From assembly GCF_022340605.1 (NCBI RefSeq), contig NZ_JAJDNQ010000105.1:1-64000 (forward strand): a DNA stretch of 64,000 nucleotides, given 5' to 3'. Below are positions 26,308 to 34,995 of the stretch, one piece after another (positions within the stretch are counted from its first letter, which is position 1; each line of letters opens with the position of its first letter). Position numbers and translations under genes: made by a program. The notes under the pieces are model-generated. The model was given only the letters and a program-made list of their open reading frames with translations. It was not told where the DNA came from and searched no databases. This DNA is from Thiohalocapsa sp. Its GTDB lineage: Bacteria > Pseudomonadota > Gammaproteobacteria > Chromatiales > Chromatiaceae.

Positions 26308-26630
26308 GCGACGAGTCCATTCCGGTCACTGTCCAGATTCTGGACAAGGATTACCGCATCGCCTGTGCGCCCGGCGAGGAGCAGGCCTTGGTGTCGTGCG
26401 CCCGCATGCTGGACAGACGCATGCGCGAGGTGCGCCAGAACGGCCGTGTCATCGGCGCCGATCGTATCGCCGTGATGGCGGCGCTGAACGTCATCTACGA
26501 CATGCTGCAGCGCGGCAGCCGCGCCGAGCTCGATCGCGGGCGGCTGGTGCGGTTGCAGCAGCGCGTCGACGCGGTTGTGGGCGACGATGAAGCGACGGCC
26601 GGGGTGGACGGCCCGCGCGAATCCGTATAG
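26304..26630 (+). CDS. zapA: Cell division protein ZapA
   Basis: A 108-residue ZapA. The N-terminal head PVTVQILDKDYRIACAPGEE is the conserved ZapA motif, followed by the long helix (MLDRRMREVRQNGRV... RIAVMAALNVIYDML). It bundles FtsZ filaments at the division ring. GTG start at 26304 overlaps the preceding stop by the GTGA arrangement. 6S RNA follows directly. Confidence 0.9.
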   Translation: MSDESIPVTVQILDKDYRIACAPGEEQALVSCARMLDRRMREVRQNGRVIGADRIAVMAALNVIYDMLQRGSRAELDRGRLVRLQQRVDAVVGDDEATAGVDGPRESV

Positions 26631-26635
26631 CCTCT

Positions 26636-26833
26636 TGCCGAGACATCCCCTGCGGTATCCGACAGCGGCCTGGGTATATTCTTGAGCCTAATGCATACCC
26701 CGGGGACGCATCCCGGGAGCCGGTGTGCATGTCCGCCCTGAGCGGAAAGCCTGAGGCCCCGACCCGCGTTCCCCCTTGAACCGCCTGGTTCAAGAACGAC
26801 GGCTGCATCGCTACAGGCGGGGGATGTCCCTCC
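26636..26833 (+). ncRNA. ssrS: 6S RNA (SsrS)
   Basis: A roughly 195-nt RNA between zapA and ygfA, the standard gammaproteobacterial 6S locus. Its ends pair (GACATCCCC 26642-26650 with GGGGATGTC 26820-26828). The 3' half contains the conserved CCTTGAACC...GGTTCAAG hairpin, and CTACAGGCGG resembles the GTTACAGCCTGCGG segment of E. coli. The 5' half carries GAGCCTAATGCATACC and CCGAGACAT-like features. 6S RNA imitates an open promoter and binds sigma-70 RNA polymerase in stationary phase. A candidate -10 (TATAGC, 26626-26631) overlaps the end of zapA. A T7 run (26834-26840) follows. Confidence 0.9.
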
Positions 26834-26858
26834 TTTTTTTGTCCGCCCCCCTTTGTCC

Positions 26859-27458
26859 GTGAGCGCCGAAAGTCCGCGCGCGCTGCGCCGCCGTCTGCGC
26901 GCTGCCCGGCGCGCCCTGGATGAGCGCCGCCAGCGCGCCAACGCCGCCGCCATTGTGCGCCGTCTGCTGCGGCTGCGCGCGGTGCGCCGGGCTCGGCGCA
27001 TCGCCCTCTACGTGGCCGCCGATGGCGAGCCGGACGTGCTCGATCTGCTCCGCCGATTGCCCGCCCGCGGGCGGTGCTGGTATCTGCCGGTGCTGCGGGG
27101 CCACGCGCGGGGGCGGCTCTGGTTCGTGCGCCACGAGCCGGGATGGCCGCTGCGGGCGAACCGTTTCGGCATCCCGGAGCCCCGGCAACGCCGGCGCGCC
27201 ATCCAGCCGCTGCATGGCCTGGACTTGGTGCTGATGCCGCTGGTGGGCTTCGATGCCGAGTGCAACCGCCTGGGCATGGGCGCCGGCTACTATGATCGCA
27301 GCCTCGCGGGCTTGCGCCGGCGGCGGCATTGGCGCCGCCCGCTGCTGCTGGGCGTCGCGCACGAGTGCCAGCGCGTGGAGCGGCTGGCGGCGCAGCCCTG
27401 GGACGTGCCCGTGGATGCGGTGGTGACCGAGGCGGCCGTGTATCTGCGCGAAGGCTGA
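26859..27458 (+). CDS. ygfA: 5-formyltetrahydrofolate cyclo-ligase
   Basis: A 199-residue 5-FCL enzyme converting 5-formyl-THF to 5,10-methenyl-THF with ATP. Seen: N-terminal LRRRLRAARRAL helix, IPEPRQR-type phosphate region and the signature LVLMPLVGFDAECNRLGMGAGYYDR. Downstream of 6S RNA, from which it is classically co-transcribed. GTG at 26859 is chosen; a TTG two codons upstream is possible and no clear RBS exists because the 6S T-run precedes it. Very Arg-rich. Confidence 0.85.
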   Translation: MSAESPRALRRRLRAARRALDERRQRANAAAIVRRLLRLRAVRRARRIALYVAADGEPDVLDLLRRLPARGRCWYLPVLRGHARGRLWFVRHEPGWPLRANRFGIPEPRQRRRAIQPLHGLDLVLMPLVGFDAECNRLGMGAGYYDRSLAGLRRRRHWRRPLLLGVAHECQRVERLAAQPWDVPVDAVVTEAAVYLREG

Positions 27459-27461
27459 GGC

Positions 27462-27625
27462 CGTGGGAACGCCGTGGGAGCGCCATCTCCGGCGCGATGG
27501 CGGTACGCGCAAGCGCTCGCGGCGAAGACGCCGCTCCCACGGGGGAGAAGGCCGCACCGTGGGAGCGCCGTCCCCGGCGCGATGGGCGCTCGCGTGAGTG
27601 ATCGCGGCGGGAACGCCGCTCCCAC
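27462..27625. repeat. Family B dispersed repeat cluster (copy 2)
   Basis: Two tandem palindromic units: GTGGGAGCGCC...GGCGCGAT then GCGGCGAAGACGCCGCTCCCAC, repeated with GTGGGAGCGCCGTCC and GGGAACGCCGCTCCCAC. It fills the gap between convergent ygfA and ilvA. Confidence 0.85.
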
Positions 27626-27628
27626 AGC

Positions 27629-29167
27629 CTACGGTGGCGCGTTGCCAGCGCCGGCGCTGGCGAAGAGCTGATAGGCCGGATTGTCCGACTCGTCGGCGAA
27701 CCCGTAACCGAGTCCCGTCAGCAGCCGATAGAACTCCGCCTGCTGCCCGGCCGGCACCTGGATGCCCATCAGCACGCGGCCGTAAGCGGCGCCGTGGTTG
27801 CGGTAGTGGAACAGGCTGATGTTCCAGCGCCGGCCGAGGCCGGAGAGGAAGTTCAGCAGCGCCCCCGGGCGCTCCGGAAACTCGAAGCGGATCAGCCGCT
27901 CTTCCTCCACGCCGCCCGCGTGGCCGCCGACCATGAAGCGGATGTGGAGCTTGGCGGCCTCGTTGTCGCTCATGTCCAGCACCGAGAAGCCCTTGGCCTC
28001 GAGCCGCTGCGCGAGCTCGGCGCGGGCGGCCGCACCGCCCGGCAGCTCGACGCCGACGAACACATAGGCCTGCTGGCGGTCCGCGTAGCGGTAGTTGAAT
28101 TCGGTGATCTGCCGCTTGCCCAGCGCCCGGCAGAAAGCCAGGAAGCTGCCCGGGCGCTCGGGAATGCCTACCGCGAACAAGGCCTCGCGGCCCTCGCCCA
28201 GCTCGGCGCGCTCGGCCACGTGGCGCAGCCGGTCGAAATTAATGTTGGCGCCGCTCTCGATGGCCACCAGGCTCAGGCCCTCGGCGGCCTCGCGCGCCAC
28301 CCAGCGCTTGAGTCCGGCGACGGCGAGCGCGCCGGCGGGCTCCGCGATGCCGCGGGTGTCATCGAAGATGTCCTTGATGGCGGCGCAGATCTCGTCGGTG
28401 CTCACCAGCACCACCTCGTCCACCATCTCCCGCGCGATGCGGAAGGTCTCTTTGCCGATCTGTTTCACTGCAACGCCGTCGGCGAACAGGCCCACCTCGC
28501 CGAGGGTCACCCGTCGGTCCGCCGCCAGCGCGGCGTGCAGCGTCGGCGCGTCCTCGGGCTCGACGCCGATGACGCGCACCTGCGGATGCACGTACTTCAC
28601 ATAGGCCGCAACGCCGGCGATGAGCCCGCCGCCGCCGACCGGCACGAAGATGGCCGCCGGCGGCTCCGGGTGCTGGCGCAGGATCTCCATGGCGATGGTG
28701 CCTTGGCCGGCGATGACGTCCGGGTCGTCGAAGGGGTGGATGAAGGTCAGTCCACGCTCCTCCACCAGGGCCTCGGCGTGCGCGGCTGCCTCGTCGAAGG
28801 AATCGCCGTGCAGCACCGCTTTTGCGCCCCAGCCGCGCACCGCATCCACCTTGATGGCGGGCGTCGTGCGGGGCATGACGATGGTGGCATCACAGCCGAG
28901 CCTGGCCGCACCCATGGAGACGCCTTGGGCATGGTTGCCGGCGGAGGCGGCGATGACGCCGCGGGCGCGGACCTCCGGGCTCAGGTGCCTGAGCTTGTTG
29001 TAGGCGCCGCGCAGCTTGAACGAGAACACCGGCTGCAGGTCTTCGCGCTTTAGCCACACTTCGTTGCCGAGTCGCTTCGACAGCAGTTTGGCATGCGTCA
29101 GCGGCGACTCGGTGGCGACGTCGTAGACGCGCGCCCGCAGGATGCGCTCGATGTAGGTTTGCGGCAT
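27629..29167 (-). CDS. ilvA: Threonine deaminase (biosynthetic)
   Basis: A 512-residue PLP enzyme making 2-oxobutanoate for isoleucine. The PLP Lys51 lies in [20 protein letters not shown] and the phosphate-binding GGGGL ([12 protein letters not shown]) are present. Two C-terminal ACT-like regulatory domains (about 335-410 and 430-505; [11 protein letters not shown] and [11 protein letters not shown]) mark the long, isoleucine-inhibited form. Start MPQTYIE (29167). Divergent from rpiA with a 118-bp gap. Confidence 0.93.
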   Translation of the reverse strand: MPQTYIERILRARVYDVATESPLTHAKLLSKRLGNEVWLKREDLQPVFSFKLRGAYNKLRHLSPEVRARGVIAASAGNHAQGVSMGAARLGCDATIVMPRTTPAIKVDAVRGWGAKAVLHGDSFDEAAAHAEALVEERGLTFIHPFDDPDVIAGQGTIAMEILRQHPEPPAAIFVPVGGGGLIAGVAAYVKYVHPQVRVIGVEPEDAPTLHAALAADRRVTLGEVGLFADGVAVKQIGKETFRIAREMVDEVVLVSTDEICAAIKDIFDDTRGIAEPAGALAVAGLKRWVAREAAEGLSLVAIESGANINFDRLRHVAERAELGEGREALFAVGIPERPGSFLAFCRALGKRQITEFNYRYADRQQAYVFVGVELPGGAAARAELAQRLEAKGFSVLDMSDNEAAKLHIRFMVGGHAGGVEEERLIRFEFPERPGALLNFLSGLGRRWNISLFHYRNHGAAYGRVLMGIQVPAGQQAEFYRLLTGLGYGFADESDNPAYQLFASAGAGNAPP

Positions 29168-29240
29168 GGCTCCGACTGTGTTCTGGCGTGTAACTTCACC
29201 CAAACACAACAGGATACGCCCCGAGGGCGAGCCTTGCCTC

Positions 29241-29249
29241 TGTTATCAT
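29241..29249 (+). promoter_or_regulatory. Extended -10 promoter for rpiA
   Basis: TGT-TATCAT (extended -10, 5/6 to TATAAT) is 37 bp before the rpiA start. No good -35 at the standard distance. Downstream TTGTTGCAACAA is a perfect palindrome (29256-29267) that could be an operator. Confidence 0.4.
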
Positions 29250-29285
29250 GAGGATTGTTGCAACAACCCAACAGAGGACCCTGTC

Positions 29286-29945
29286 ATGGACCAGGATGCG
29301 CTGAAGAAGCAGGCCGCCGAGGCGGCACTGCAATACGTCGAGGGCGGCGTCATCGGCGTCGGCACCGGCTCCACGGTGAACCACTTCATCGACTGCCTCG
29401 CCACCGTCAAGGCCCGCATCGAGGGTGCGGTGTCCAGCTCCGAGGCGTCCACGGTGCGCCTCAAGCAGCACGGTATTCCGGTGCTCGATCTCAACGCGGT
29501 GGGTGATCTCGCGCTGTACGTGGACGGCGCCGACGAGTCCAACCGGAGCCTCTCGCTGATCAAGGGCGGTGGTGGCGCGCTGACGCGCGAGAAGATCGTT
29601 GCCGCCGCCAGCGAGCGCTTCGTCTGTATCGCCGACGAGTCCAAGCTGGTGGATGTGCTGGGCGCCTTCCCGCTGCCCGTGGAGGTGATCCCCATGGCGC
29701 GCAGCCTGGTGGCCCGGCAGTTGGTCAAGCTCGGCGGCACGCCCGTGTGGCGCGAAGGCTTTGTCACCGACAACGGCAACGTGATCCTGGACGTGCAGGG
29801 GCTGCAGATCATGGAGCCCATGAAGCTCGAGCAGCAGATCAACAACCTCGCCGGCGTGGTCACCTGCGGCCTGTTCGCGCTGCGTGGGGCGGATGTGCTG
29901 ATTCTGGGCGCCGAGGGCGGACCCCGGACCTTGGAGCGTTCCTGA
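29286..29945 (+). CDS. rpiA: Ribose-5-phosphate isomerase A
   Basis: A 219-residue RpiA interconverting ribose-5-P and ribulose-5-P. Seen: [11 protein letters not shown] (phosphate site), [17 protein letters not shown] with the catalytic Asp pair, and [14 protein letters not shown]. Full length. The Met at 29286 precedes the conserved helix ([15 protein letters not shown]); upstream sequence is intergenic. Confidence 0.93.
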   Translation: MDQDALKKQAAEAALQYVEGGVIGVGTGSTVNHFIDCLATVKARIEGAVSSSEASTVRLKQHGIPVLDLNAVGDLALYVDGADESNRSLSLIKGGGGALTREKIVAAASERFVCIADESKLVDVLGAFPLPVEVIPMARSLVARQLVKLGGTPVWREGFVTDNGNVILDVQGLQIMEPMKLEQQINNLAGVVTCGLFALRGADVLILGAEGGPRTLERS

Positions 29946-30010
29946 AGCCCTATTTTGGTGGAGGAAGGTGGCAATGGACGCCCGTCGGTAGTCGTGAAGA
30001 TGCACAGACC

Positions 30011-30124
30011 CGTGGGAGCGGCGTCCCCGCCGCGATCGCCCCAGCAACCGCCCGATCGCGCCGAGGACGGCGCTCCCACAGCGTCGCTACTCTCCCCGTG
30101 GGAACGGCGTCTCTGCCGCGATCG
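30011..30124. repeat. Family B dispersed repeat (copy 3)
   Basis: CGTGGGAGCGGCGTCCCCGC...ATCGCGCCGAGGACGGCGCTCCCAC forms one long palindrome, followed by a second CGTGGGAACGGCGTC...CGCGATCG half. Lies downstream of rpiA. Confidence 0.85.
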
Positions 30125-30169
30125 GCTTGCGCAAGATGACGCAAGATCCTCGCAGCGAGGCGTCGCCCA

Positions 30170-30336
30170 GTGAGCACCGGGCGGATAAGCGAAGCGCATC
30201 CGCCATCTTGGCTGCGGTGGATGCGCTTCGAGACTGTGAAAGTATTCGGCGTAGGTCGGGTTAGCGCAGCGTAACCCGACGCTGGGCGTCGGTCAGCCGT
30301 TGATGGTCGGGTTACGCTATCGCTAACCCGACCTAC
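30170..30336. repeat. Composite REP element (copy 1), with family A
   Basis: 167 bp made of a GGCGGATAAGCGAAGCGCATCC / GGTGGATGCGC hairpin, a GTATTCGGC linker and a family A palindrome. Nearly the same 170-bp composite occurs at 37393-37563. A further partial family A unit follows at 30361-30391. Confidence 0.85.
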
Positions 30337-30424
30337 CGCTGGCTGCGGCCGTGCGTAGCTGTAGGCCGGGTTAGAGCACTGTAATCCGACTGTTCGCGAG
30401 GCTGACGCGTCAGCCTGCGCCCAA

Positions 30425-30450
30425 CAAAAAACGGGGCCCGAAGGCCCCGT
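30425..30450 (-). terminator. Rho-independent terminator of the porin gene
   Basis: On the minus strand ACGGGGCC-TTCG-GGCCCCGT is an 8-bp perfect stem with a stable TTCG tetraloop, followed by TTTTTTG. It starts 42 bp after the porin stop. Confidence 0.92.
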
Positions 30451-30491
30451 TGACCGACCCGCTCCATCGGGTCGAATGCGGCAGGCGATGA

Positions 30492-32159
30492 TTAGAACGC
30501 GTGGATCACGCCCAGCGAGAAGCCGCTCCAATCGACCCCCGGATAGAGCGGGTTGCCGTTGAAGTCGTCGTCGACCGCGGTGTACAGGGCGTACACGCTG
30601 GTGCGCTTGCTGAAGTTGTGGTCGAACCCCACCGCCCAGGTGCTGCGGTCGCCTTCGAGGTCCTTGCGCAGGCCGCTGGCCAGGCCGCCGATGTTGTTGA
30701 TGGCAACGGTCTCGCTACGCAGGTTGGCGAGGGCCTTGCCAGCGTCGCGGTTCACGGAGCCGTACATGGCCTTGATCATGTTGTTGCCGAAGCTGTAGCC
30801 GGCCTGCACCTGCCAGAGCTGCTGCTTCTTGATGCCCGACACACCGGCGAAAGTCACGTTGCCGTCCGGGTCGATGAAGCCCGTCGCGGTGCGCGTCTGC
30901 CCGCCGGGCAGGTCGTTCTGCTGCTCGTAGACAGCCGTCAGCGTGAAGCCGTTCCAGTCCAGCAGGCCGAGGCCGAGACGCCACTTGTTGTAGTCCTCAT
31001 CAACGTAGGCGCAACCCAGGGTCGAAGTGCCGTCGGCGTTGAGGCACTGGGCGTTGCCGGCGTCGGACACCGCGCTGTCCATGAAGTTCTCGTTGCTGAT
31101 CACTTCATAGGCGGCCGATCCGTAGAACGGGCCGTTGTTGTAGATGAGGGCCAGGGAGTAGGCGCTGGCCAGCGAGTCGTTGTCGTAGTTCAGGCCATAG
31201 CCGGCCGTGGCACCACCACCGGCGACGACGGCACCCATGAAGGACAGGCCGGAGTACGTCGGCGAGATGTAGGCGACCACGTTGTCGGCGCGCACGTCGT
31301 CGAAGCCGACGGTGCCGTTGTAGTCCGCCATGGTGTCAGAGAACAGGTCCAGCTTGCCGGTGGAGATCTTCAGCGGGGTGTCGTGTCGGCCGACCAGCAC
31401 CGTGCCGTAGTCGCTGGCGAGGCCAACGAAGCTGTTGCGCATGCTGATGCCGTTGTCGCCACTGACGATGTTGTCGTCGGCGGACGACAGGCTGATGCCG
31501 AACTCCACCTGGTAGATGGCCTTGAGGCCATTGCCCAGATCCTCGGAGCCCTTGACGCCGATGCGGTTGGCACGATCGTTGATGTGGGTGCCGCCATAGT
31601 AGTTGCCCAGGCCGGTGCCCGGGTTCACCAGGGTGTACTTGCGGTACGAATTGGCGGAAACGCCCCAGCCCTTGAAGTCCTTGCCCAAGTTCCGGTCGAC
31701 GATAGGAACGCCGGCGGAGTTGACGCGGATCAAGGTGATCGGCTGTCCCGTGGGCACCGAAACGGCGTTGGTATTGGTAACGCCGTCCAGGAACTGGCCA
31801 TTAGCGACTGCTTGAACCTGAAGCGTGCCATCGGGTTGCTCTACCGGCACGTAGACGGTGCCGCCGGTGTAGTTGGACCATGTCGGGACATTGGCGGCCG
31901 TCGCAACGTACCCGGTGCTTCCTGGCCCGCCATTGGCTTGGGCTGCTGCCGCGGTGCTGTAGATTTGCGTTGTCGTCTGACTGCTCGTGCCAGTGACGTT
32001 GAAGCTGTCGACTGTGGAGTACTCTACGCCCGAGATGTTCTTGATGTCCGCGTAGTCGATGGACTGATTCAGCTTGCCGTACAGAACGGCCTCTGCCATG
32101 GCGGCGGTCGGCGCGGCGACGGCCGCGGCAACTGCCAAACTGAGGAGCTTCTTGTTCAT
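30492..32159 (-). CDS. Gram-negative general porin with N-terminal insertion
   Basis: A 555-residue outer-membrane porin. Signal peptide MNKKLLSLAVAAAVAAPTAA then AEAVLYGKLNQSIDY (first strand). Later segments GVKGSEDLGNGLKAIYQVEF and FVGLASDYGTVLVGRHDTPL (loop 3 region) identify the OmpC/porin_4 family, and it ends in Phe (SLGVIHAF) for BAM recognition. Typical family length is about 350-400. The extra residues are a Thr/Asn/Gly-rich insertion after the first strand (about 45-150) plus longer loops. Strong promoter, GGAGAG RBS and a terminator indicate high expression. Confidence 0.88.
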   Translation of the reverse strand: MNKKLLSLAVAAAVAAPTAAMAEAVLYGKLNQSIDYADIKNISGVEYSTVDSFNVTGTSSQTTTQIYSTAAAAQANGGPGSTGYVATAANVPTWSNYTGGTVYVPVEQPDGTLQVQAVANGQFLDGVTNTNAVSVPTGQPITLIRVNSAGVPIVDRNLGKDFKGWGVSANSYRKYTLVNPGTGLGNYYGGTHINDRANRIGVKGSEDLGNGLKAIYQVEFGISLSSADDNIVSGDNGISMRNSFVGLASDYGTVLVGRHDTPLKISTGKLDLFSDTMADYNGTVGFDDVRADNVVAYISPTYSGLSFMGAVVAGGGATAGYGLNYDNDSLASAYSLALIYNNGPFYGSAAYEVISNENFMDSAVSDAGNAQCLNADGTSTLGCAYVDEDYNKWRLGLGLLDWNGFTLTAVYEQQNDLPGGQTRTATGFIDPDGNVTFAGVSGIKKQQLWQVQAGYSFGNNMIKAMYGSVNRDAGKALANLRSETVAINNIGGLASGLRKDLEGDRSTWAVGFDHNFSKRTSVYALYTAVDDDFNGNPLYPGVDWSGFSLGVIHAF

Positions 32160-32228
32160 GCTGCTCTCCGCTGTTGTGAAAATCACGAAAGACCGCGCAA
32201 GGCAACGCAATCATCGCTTGCGAGCAGA

Positions 32229-32257
32229 ATACTAGACCAGTATGCAACAGTTGGCAA
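32229..32257 (-). promoter_or_regulatory. Sigma-70 promoter of the porin gene
   Basis: On the minus strand TTGCCA (5/6) and TAGTAT (4/6) are separated by exactly 17 bp. The predicted leader is about 60 nt, ending in GGAGAG before the ATG. Confidence 0.7.
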
Positions 32258-33016
32258 CGGGTTGGGTGAAAAAAAGAGACACGGAAAGGCGGCTGTTGCA
32301 ATTTAGTGACACTTGCGGGGAAGGGCCGAGGGCCGAGGGCTGGGCGGACCGGCCGAGGCAAGCGCGGTGCGCGAGGGTGGCATGCTATCGGGCGTTCTTT
32401 CGAGTTGCTGCGCGCCGTGCGCATCGTCGGTATCGAGGCGGTCAGAAAGGTGATCAACGGATCTCCCGACGATCAGACGGCCGTGCGCGACAGCGAGTGC
32501 ACTGGCGCGGAATGTCGAGACCGCTCGCAGCGCTTATCCGTGTCGCCCTCCAGGGCGACGGATCAGCGCCACGGGCGGCCTTGGGAGTGGCATCGACACT
32601 TCCGCATGAGTGCACTAGTCTGCGCCCGGCGCAATCCTGCGCTCGGCAACGCACCGCAATGCCGCACCCCTGCACACTAATCGCCGGCGGCGTAACGTTG
32701 CGTCGTGACGCGAGGATATTGGAGCATCGGGGGAAAGGGCGCTTCGGCCGCTGCGTCACAAGTGCGGCGGCGAGCCGTAACCTGCCGGCGGGGTGCTGCA
32801 TGCCGAAAAAGCGTCCGATATTCTGACCCTCCGGTAGTCGATCAGCGAGAAGCGGCGATGCGTGTAAGCGCGTAACCGAAGGAGCACGAGCCGGCGGTCG
32901 TCATATGGTGTTGCGACAGTTCAACTCTTGGGCGAATCAGGCGCCTGCGACCGTCATCTTCGACCGACCCGCGTCGTCTGCGATCTCGGCTGCCTCCACG
33001 CGCTTCTTCGTAGGCA
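32258..33016. other. Gene-free region upstream of the porin
   Basis: About 760 bp in which I see no credible gene. Short open frames on both strands lack start signals and family resemblance. GGGCCGAGGGCCGAGGGC (near 32,325-32,342) is a family D minisatellite fragment. Confidence 0.5.
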
Positions 33017-33043
33017 CAAAAAAGCCCGCGAATTCGCGGGCTT
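33017..33043 (-). terminator. Terminator after tRNA-Gln
   Basis: Minus-strand stem AAGCCCGCG / CGCGGGCTT with loop AATT, followed by TTTT, just downstream of the tRNA 3' end. Confidence 0.92.
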
Positions 33044-33047
33044 GAGA

Positions 33048-33121
33048 TGGCTGGGGGACTAGGATTCGAACCTAGGTTAACGGAGTCAGAGTCCGTTGTC
33101 CTGCCGCTAGACGATCCCCCA
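33048..33121 (-). tRNA. tRNA-Gln (anticodon CUG)
   Basis: A 74-nt cloverleaf with encoded CCA. Acceptor TGGGGGA pairs with TCCCCCA. The anticodon stem ACGGA/TCCGT encloses loop CTCTGAC with anticodon CTG. The T arm is CTAGG-TTCGAAT-CCTAG. It reads CAG codons. Confidence 0.95.
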
Positions 33122-33145
33122 AAATCAGGTGCTAGTCGCTGGGGA

Positions 33146-33271
33146 CTAGGTGCTAGGCGCCTCCGGTTCCGGACGCCCGGAGCCATCGAAGCGTTTGATC
33201 ATGCCTGCGATCATGTCCACTGACAACCGGCACGCCCGCTTCCAAGCTTTCAGGTTTGGGAGCATCTCCAT
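33146..33271 (-). pseudogene. Remnant of a four-helix-bundle (S23/IVP) protein gene
   Basis: A 41-codon frame starting at 33271 reads MEMLPNLKAWKRACRLSVDM then IAGMIKRFDGSG before running into GGACTAGGTGCTAGG low-complexity sequence and a stop. The L-x-A-W-K-R-A-C-x-L-x-x-x-x-x-x-x-I pattern is how four-helix-bundle (23S rRNA intervening-sequence type) proteins begin; the remaining ~80 residues are missing. It may be a decayed insertion or a chance resemblance. Confidence 0.4.
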
Positions 33272-33320
33272 CGCGTCCACCCCACCTGAGAGCTCTTCCT
33301 AGCCCTTAGCCCCTCATTTG

Positions 33321-33710
33321 TTAGCGCTTGGAGTATTGCGGCCGCTTGCGCGCCTTGTGCAGGCCGACCTTCTTGCGCTCGACCTCGCGTGCATCGCGGG
33401 TGAGGAAGCCGGCGCGGCGCAGCGTTGCGCGCAGGCTCTCATCGTATTCCACCAGCGCCCGGGCGATGCCGTGGCGGATGGCTCCGGCCTGGCCGGTGGT
33501 GCCGCCGCCTTTGACGGTGGCGCGCACATCGATGCGGTCGCCGAGCTCGGCGGCGTCCAGCGCTTGCCGCACCACCATGCGCGCGGTCTCGCGGCCGAAG
33601 AACTGGTCGAGGTCGCGGTTGTTGACGGTGATACGGCCGCTGCCGACGCTGAGAAACACGCGTGCGGCGGAGCTTTTGCGGCGTCCGGTGGCGTAGTGGA
33701 AGTCCGGCAT
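33321..33710 (-). CDS. rpsI: 30S ribosomal protein S9
   Basis: A 129-residue uS9: N-terminal [20 protein letters not shown], central [21 protein letters not shown], and the C-terminal basic tail [17 protein letters not shown] that reaches the P-site tRNA. Length and ending are standard. Downstream of rplM in the same direction as usual, but with a 131-bp gap instead of the common short spacer. Confidence 0.97.
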   Translation of the reverse strand: MPDFHYATGRRKSSAARVFLSVGSGRITVNNRDLDQFFGRETARMVVRQALDAAELGDRIDVRATVKGGGTTGQAGAIRHGIARALVEYDESLRATLRRAGFLTRDAREVERKKVGLHKARKRPQYSKR

Positions 33711-33841
33711 GGGTTCGGTGTCCGTTGCGATTCGGGGCCTGTCGTGCCCGGTGTTCGTCTCTGTCGGGTCCGCTCGGGCATTAGGCCTCGAGCAGCTTAT
33801 ACGGCTGTTGCCTCAAGTGATACCTCAAGCGAGGGGCGGGC

Positions 33842-34270
33842 TCAGACCTCGAGAGGTTGAGGCTGCTGCGCCTGGTGGCGATGCTCGGGGCCCGCGTACA
33901 CCTTGAGCTTTTTGAACATCGCCCGGCCGAGGGGGTTGTGTGGCAACATGCCCTTAACGGCGGCCTCGATGACCCGCTCGGGATGCTCGTCCAGCATCTG
34001 CTGCAGGGTACGCGACTTGAGATTGCCGACGTAGCCGGTGTGGCGGTAGTACATCTTGTCGGCCAGCTTGTTGCCGGTGACGCGCACCTTTTCCGCGTTG
34101 ATGACGACCATGTAGTCGCCGGTGTCAACGTGGGGCGTGTACTGTGGCTTGTGCTTGCCGCGCAACCGGCGCGCGACCTCGCTGGCGAGGCGGCCGAGCG
34201 TCTTGCCCTCGGCGTCGATCAGGTACCACGCGCGCCGTACCGTCGCCGGCTTTGCGCTTTCTGTGCTCAT
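33842..34270 (-). CDS. rplM: 50S ribosomal protein L13
   Basis: A 142-residue uL13: [54 protein letters not shown] and [20 protein letters not shown]. Binds 23S rRNA early in 50S assembly. Start at 34270 ([15 protein letters not shown]); the frame is open further but upstream residues are not L13-like. It forms the usual rplM-rpsI pair. Confidence 0.97.
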   Translation of the reverse strand: MSTESAKPATVRRAWYLIDAEGKTLGRLASEVARRLRGKHKPQYTPHVDTGDYMVVINAEKVRVTGNKLADKMYYRHTGYVGNLKSRTLQQMLDEHPERVIEAAVKGMLPHNPLGRAMFKKLKVYAGPEHRHQAQQPQPLEV

Positions 34271-34401
34271 GTCCGTCGCTCCAGGAAGAAGCCGAAGGGA
34301 AATTGGAAAGGGGCCGGCGACGAGCGACGCTCGAAGGAATCCCCGAGAAAGCCGTGCATCATACCCGCGCCTTGCCGGTGTGCGCAAGAGGCACTCGCAT
34401 G

Positions 34402-34427
34402 TGCGAGCGCCGTCCCCGCCGCGATCG
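34402..34427. repeat. Family B half-unit
   Basis: GTGCGAGCGCCGTCCCCGCC followed by GCGATC is a single degenerate half of the family B palindrome, between rplM and the ferredoxin gene. Confidence 0.6.
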
Positions 34428-34458
34428 GCATCAGCTTGCGCGCTGGCCCCGCACCGCG

Positions 34459-34785
34459 TCAGCCGGGCAGTTGCAGCCGGGCCACCGGCTCGCCACCGAT
34501 GAGATGGCTCTGCAGGATCTCCTCGACGTCCTCGTTGTCCACGTACGTATACCAGGTGCCCTCCGGGTAGACGACGGCGACGGGGCCCTCGCTACAGCGG
34601 TCCAGGCAGCCGGCGGTGTTGATGCGCACTCCACCCGGTCCGCTCAGGCCGAGCTCCTTGGTGCGCCGCTTCAGGTAGTCGCGCGACGCCTGGGCGCCGC
34701 ACTGGCCGCAGCACTGGCTGCCATCAGCGCGCACGTTGGTGCAGAAGAAGACGTGGTACTTGTAATAGGGTGCCGGTGTGGACAT
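34459..34785 (-). CDS. Thioredoxin-like [2Fe-2S] ferredoxin
   Basis: A 108-residue ferredoxin of the thioredoxin-like [2Fe-2S] type. It begins with [10 protein letters not shown], has CCGQCG, and ends the cluster site with [21 protein letters not shown]. The cluster ligands would be the Cys in FFCTN, one of the CCGQC cysteines, and the two of CLDRC. It likely carries electrons; its partner could be the divergent Fe-S protein. ATG at 34785 is decided by the conserved N-terminus. Confidence 0.88.
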   Translation of the reverse strand: MSTPAPYYKYHVFFCTNVRADGSQCCGQCGAQASRDYLKRRTKELGLSGPGGVRINTAGCLDRCSEGPVAVVYPEGTWYTYVDNEDVEEILQSHLIGGEPVARLQLPG

Positions 34786-34995
34786 GCTGTCGCGCTCCGT
34801 CGGTGCTGGAAACCGCCAGGGCCGAAAGGTGGCGTCCGGCGGGCATCGAACCAAGTCGAGATCGACGCGCCGGCCATATCGGTCCGTGCCGATGCCACAG
34901 TTGGCGGCGCGCCGTGCTTGCGCCGGCCGCCGTCCGTTCCATTCCAACTCCTCGCCGATCCGCCATCGAGCCGTAGCGACCCGCGCAGCAGACCT

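Noticed and set aside
30501-32306. A 601-codon plus-strand frame opposite the porin
   Set aside because: Val/Ala/Gly-rich composition typical of porin antisense, no conserved motif; the porin strand has signal peptide, RBS, promoter and terminator.
32258-33016. Small ORFs in the porin upstream region as genes
   Set aside because: No RBS, no recognisable domains, and overlapping frames on both strands of similar quality.
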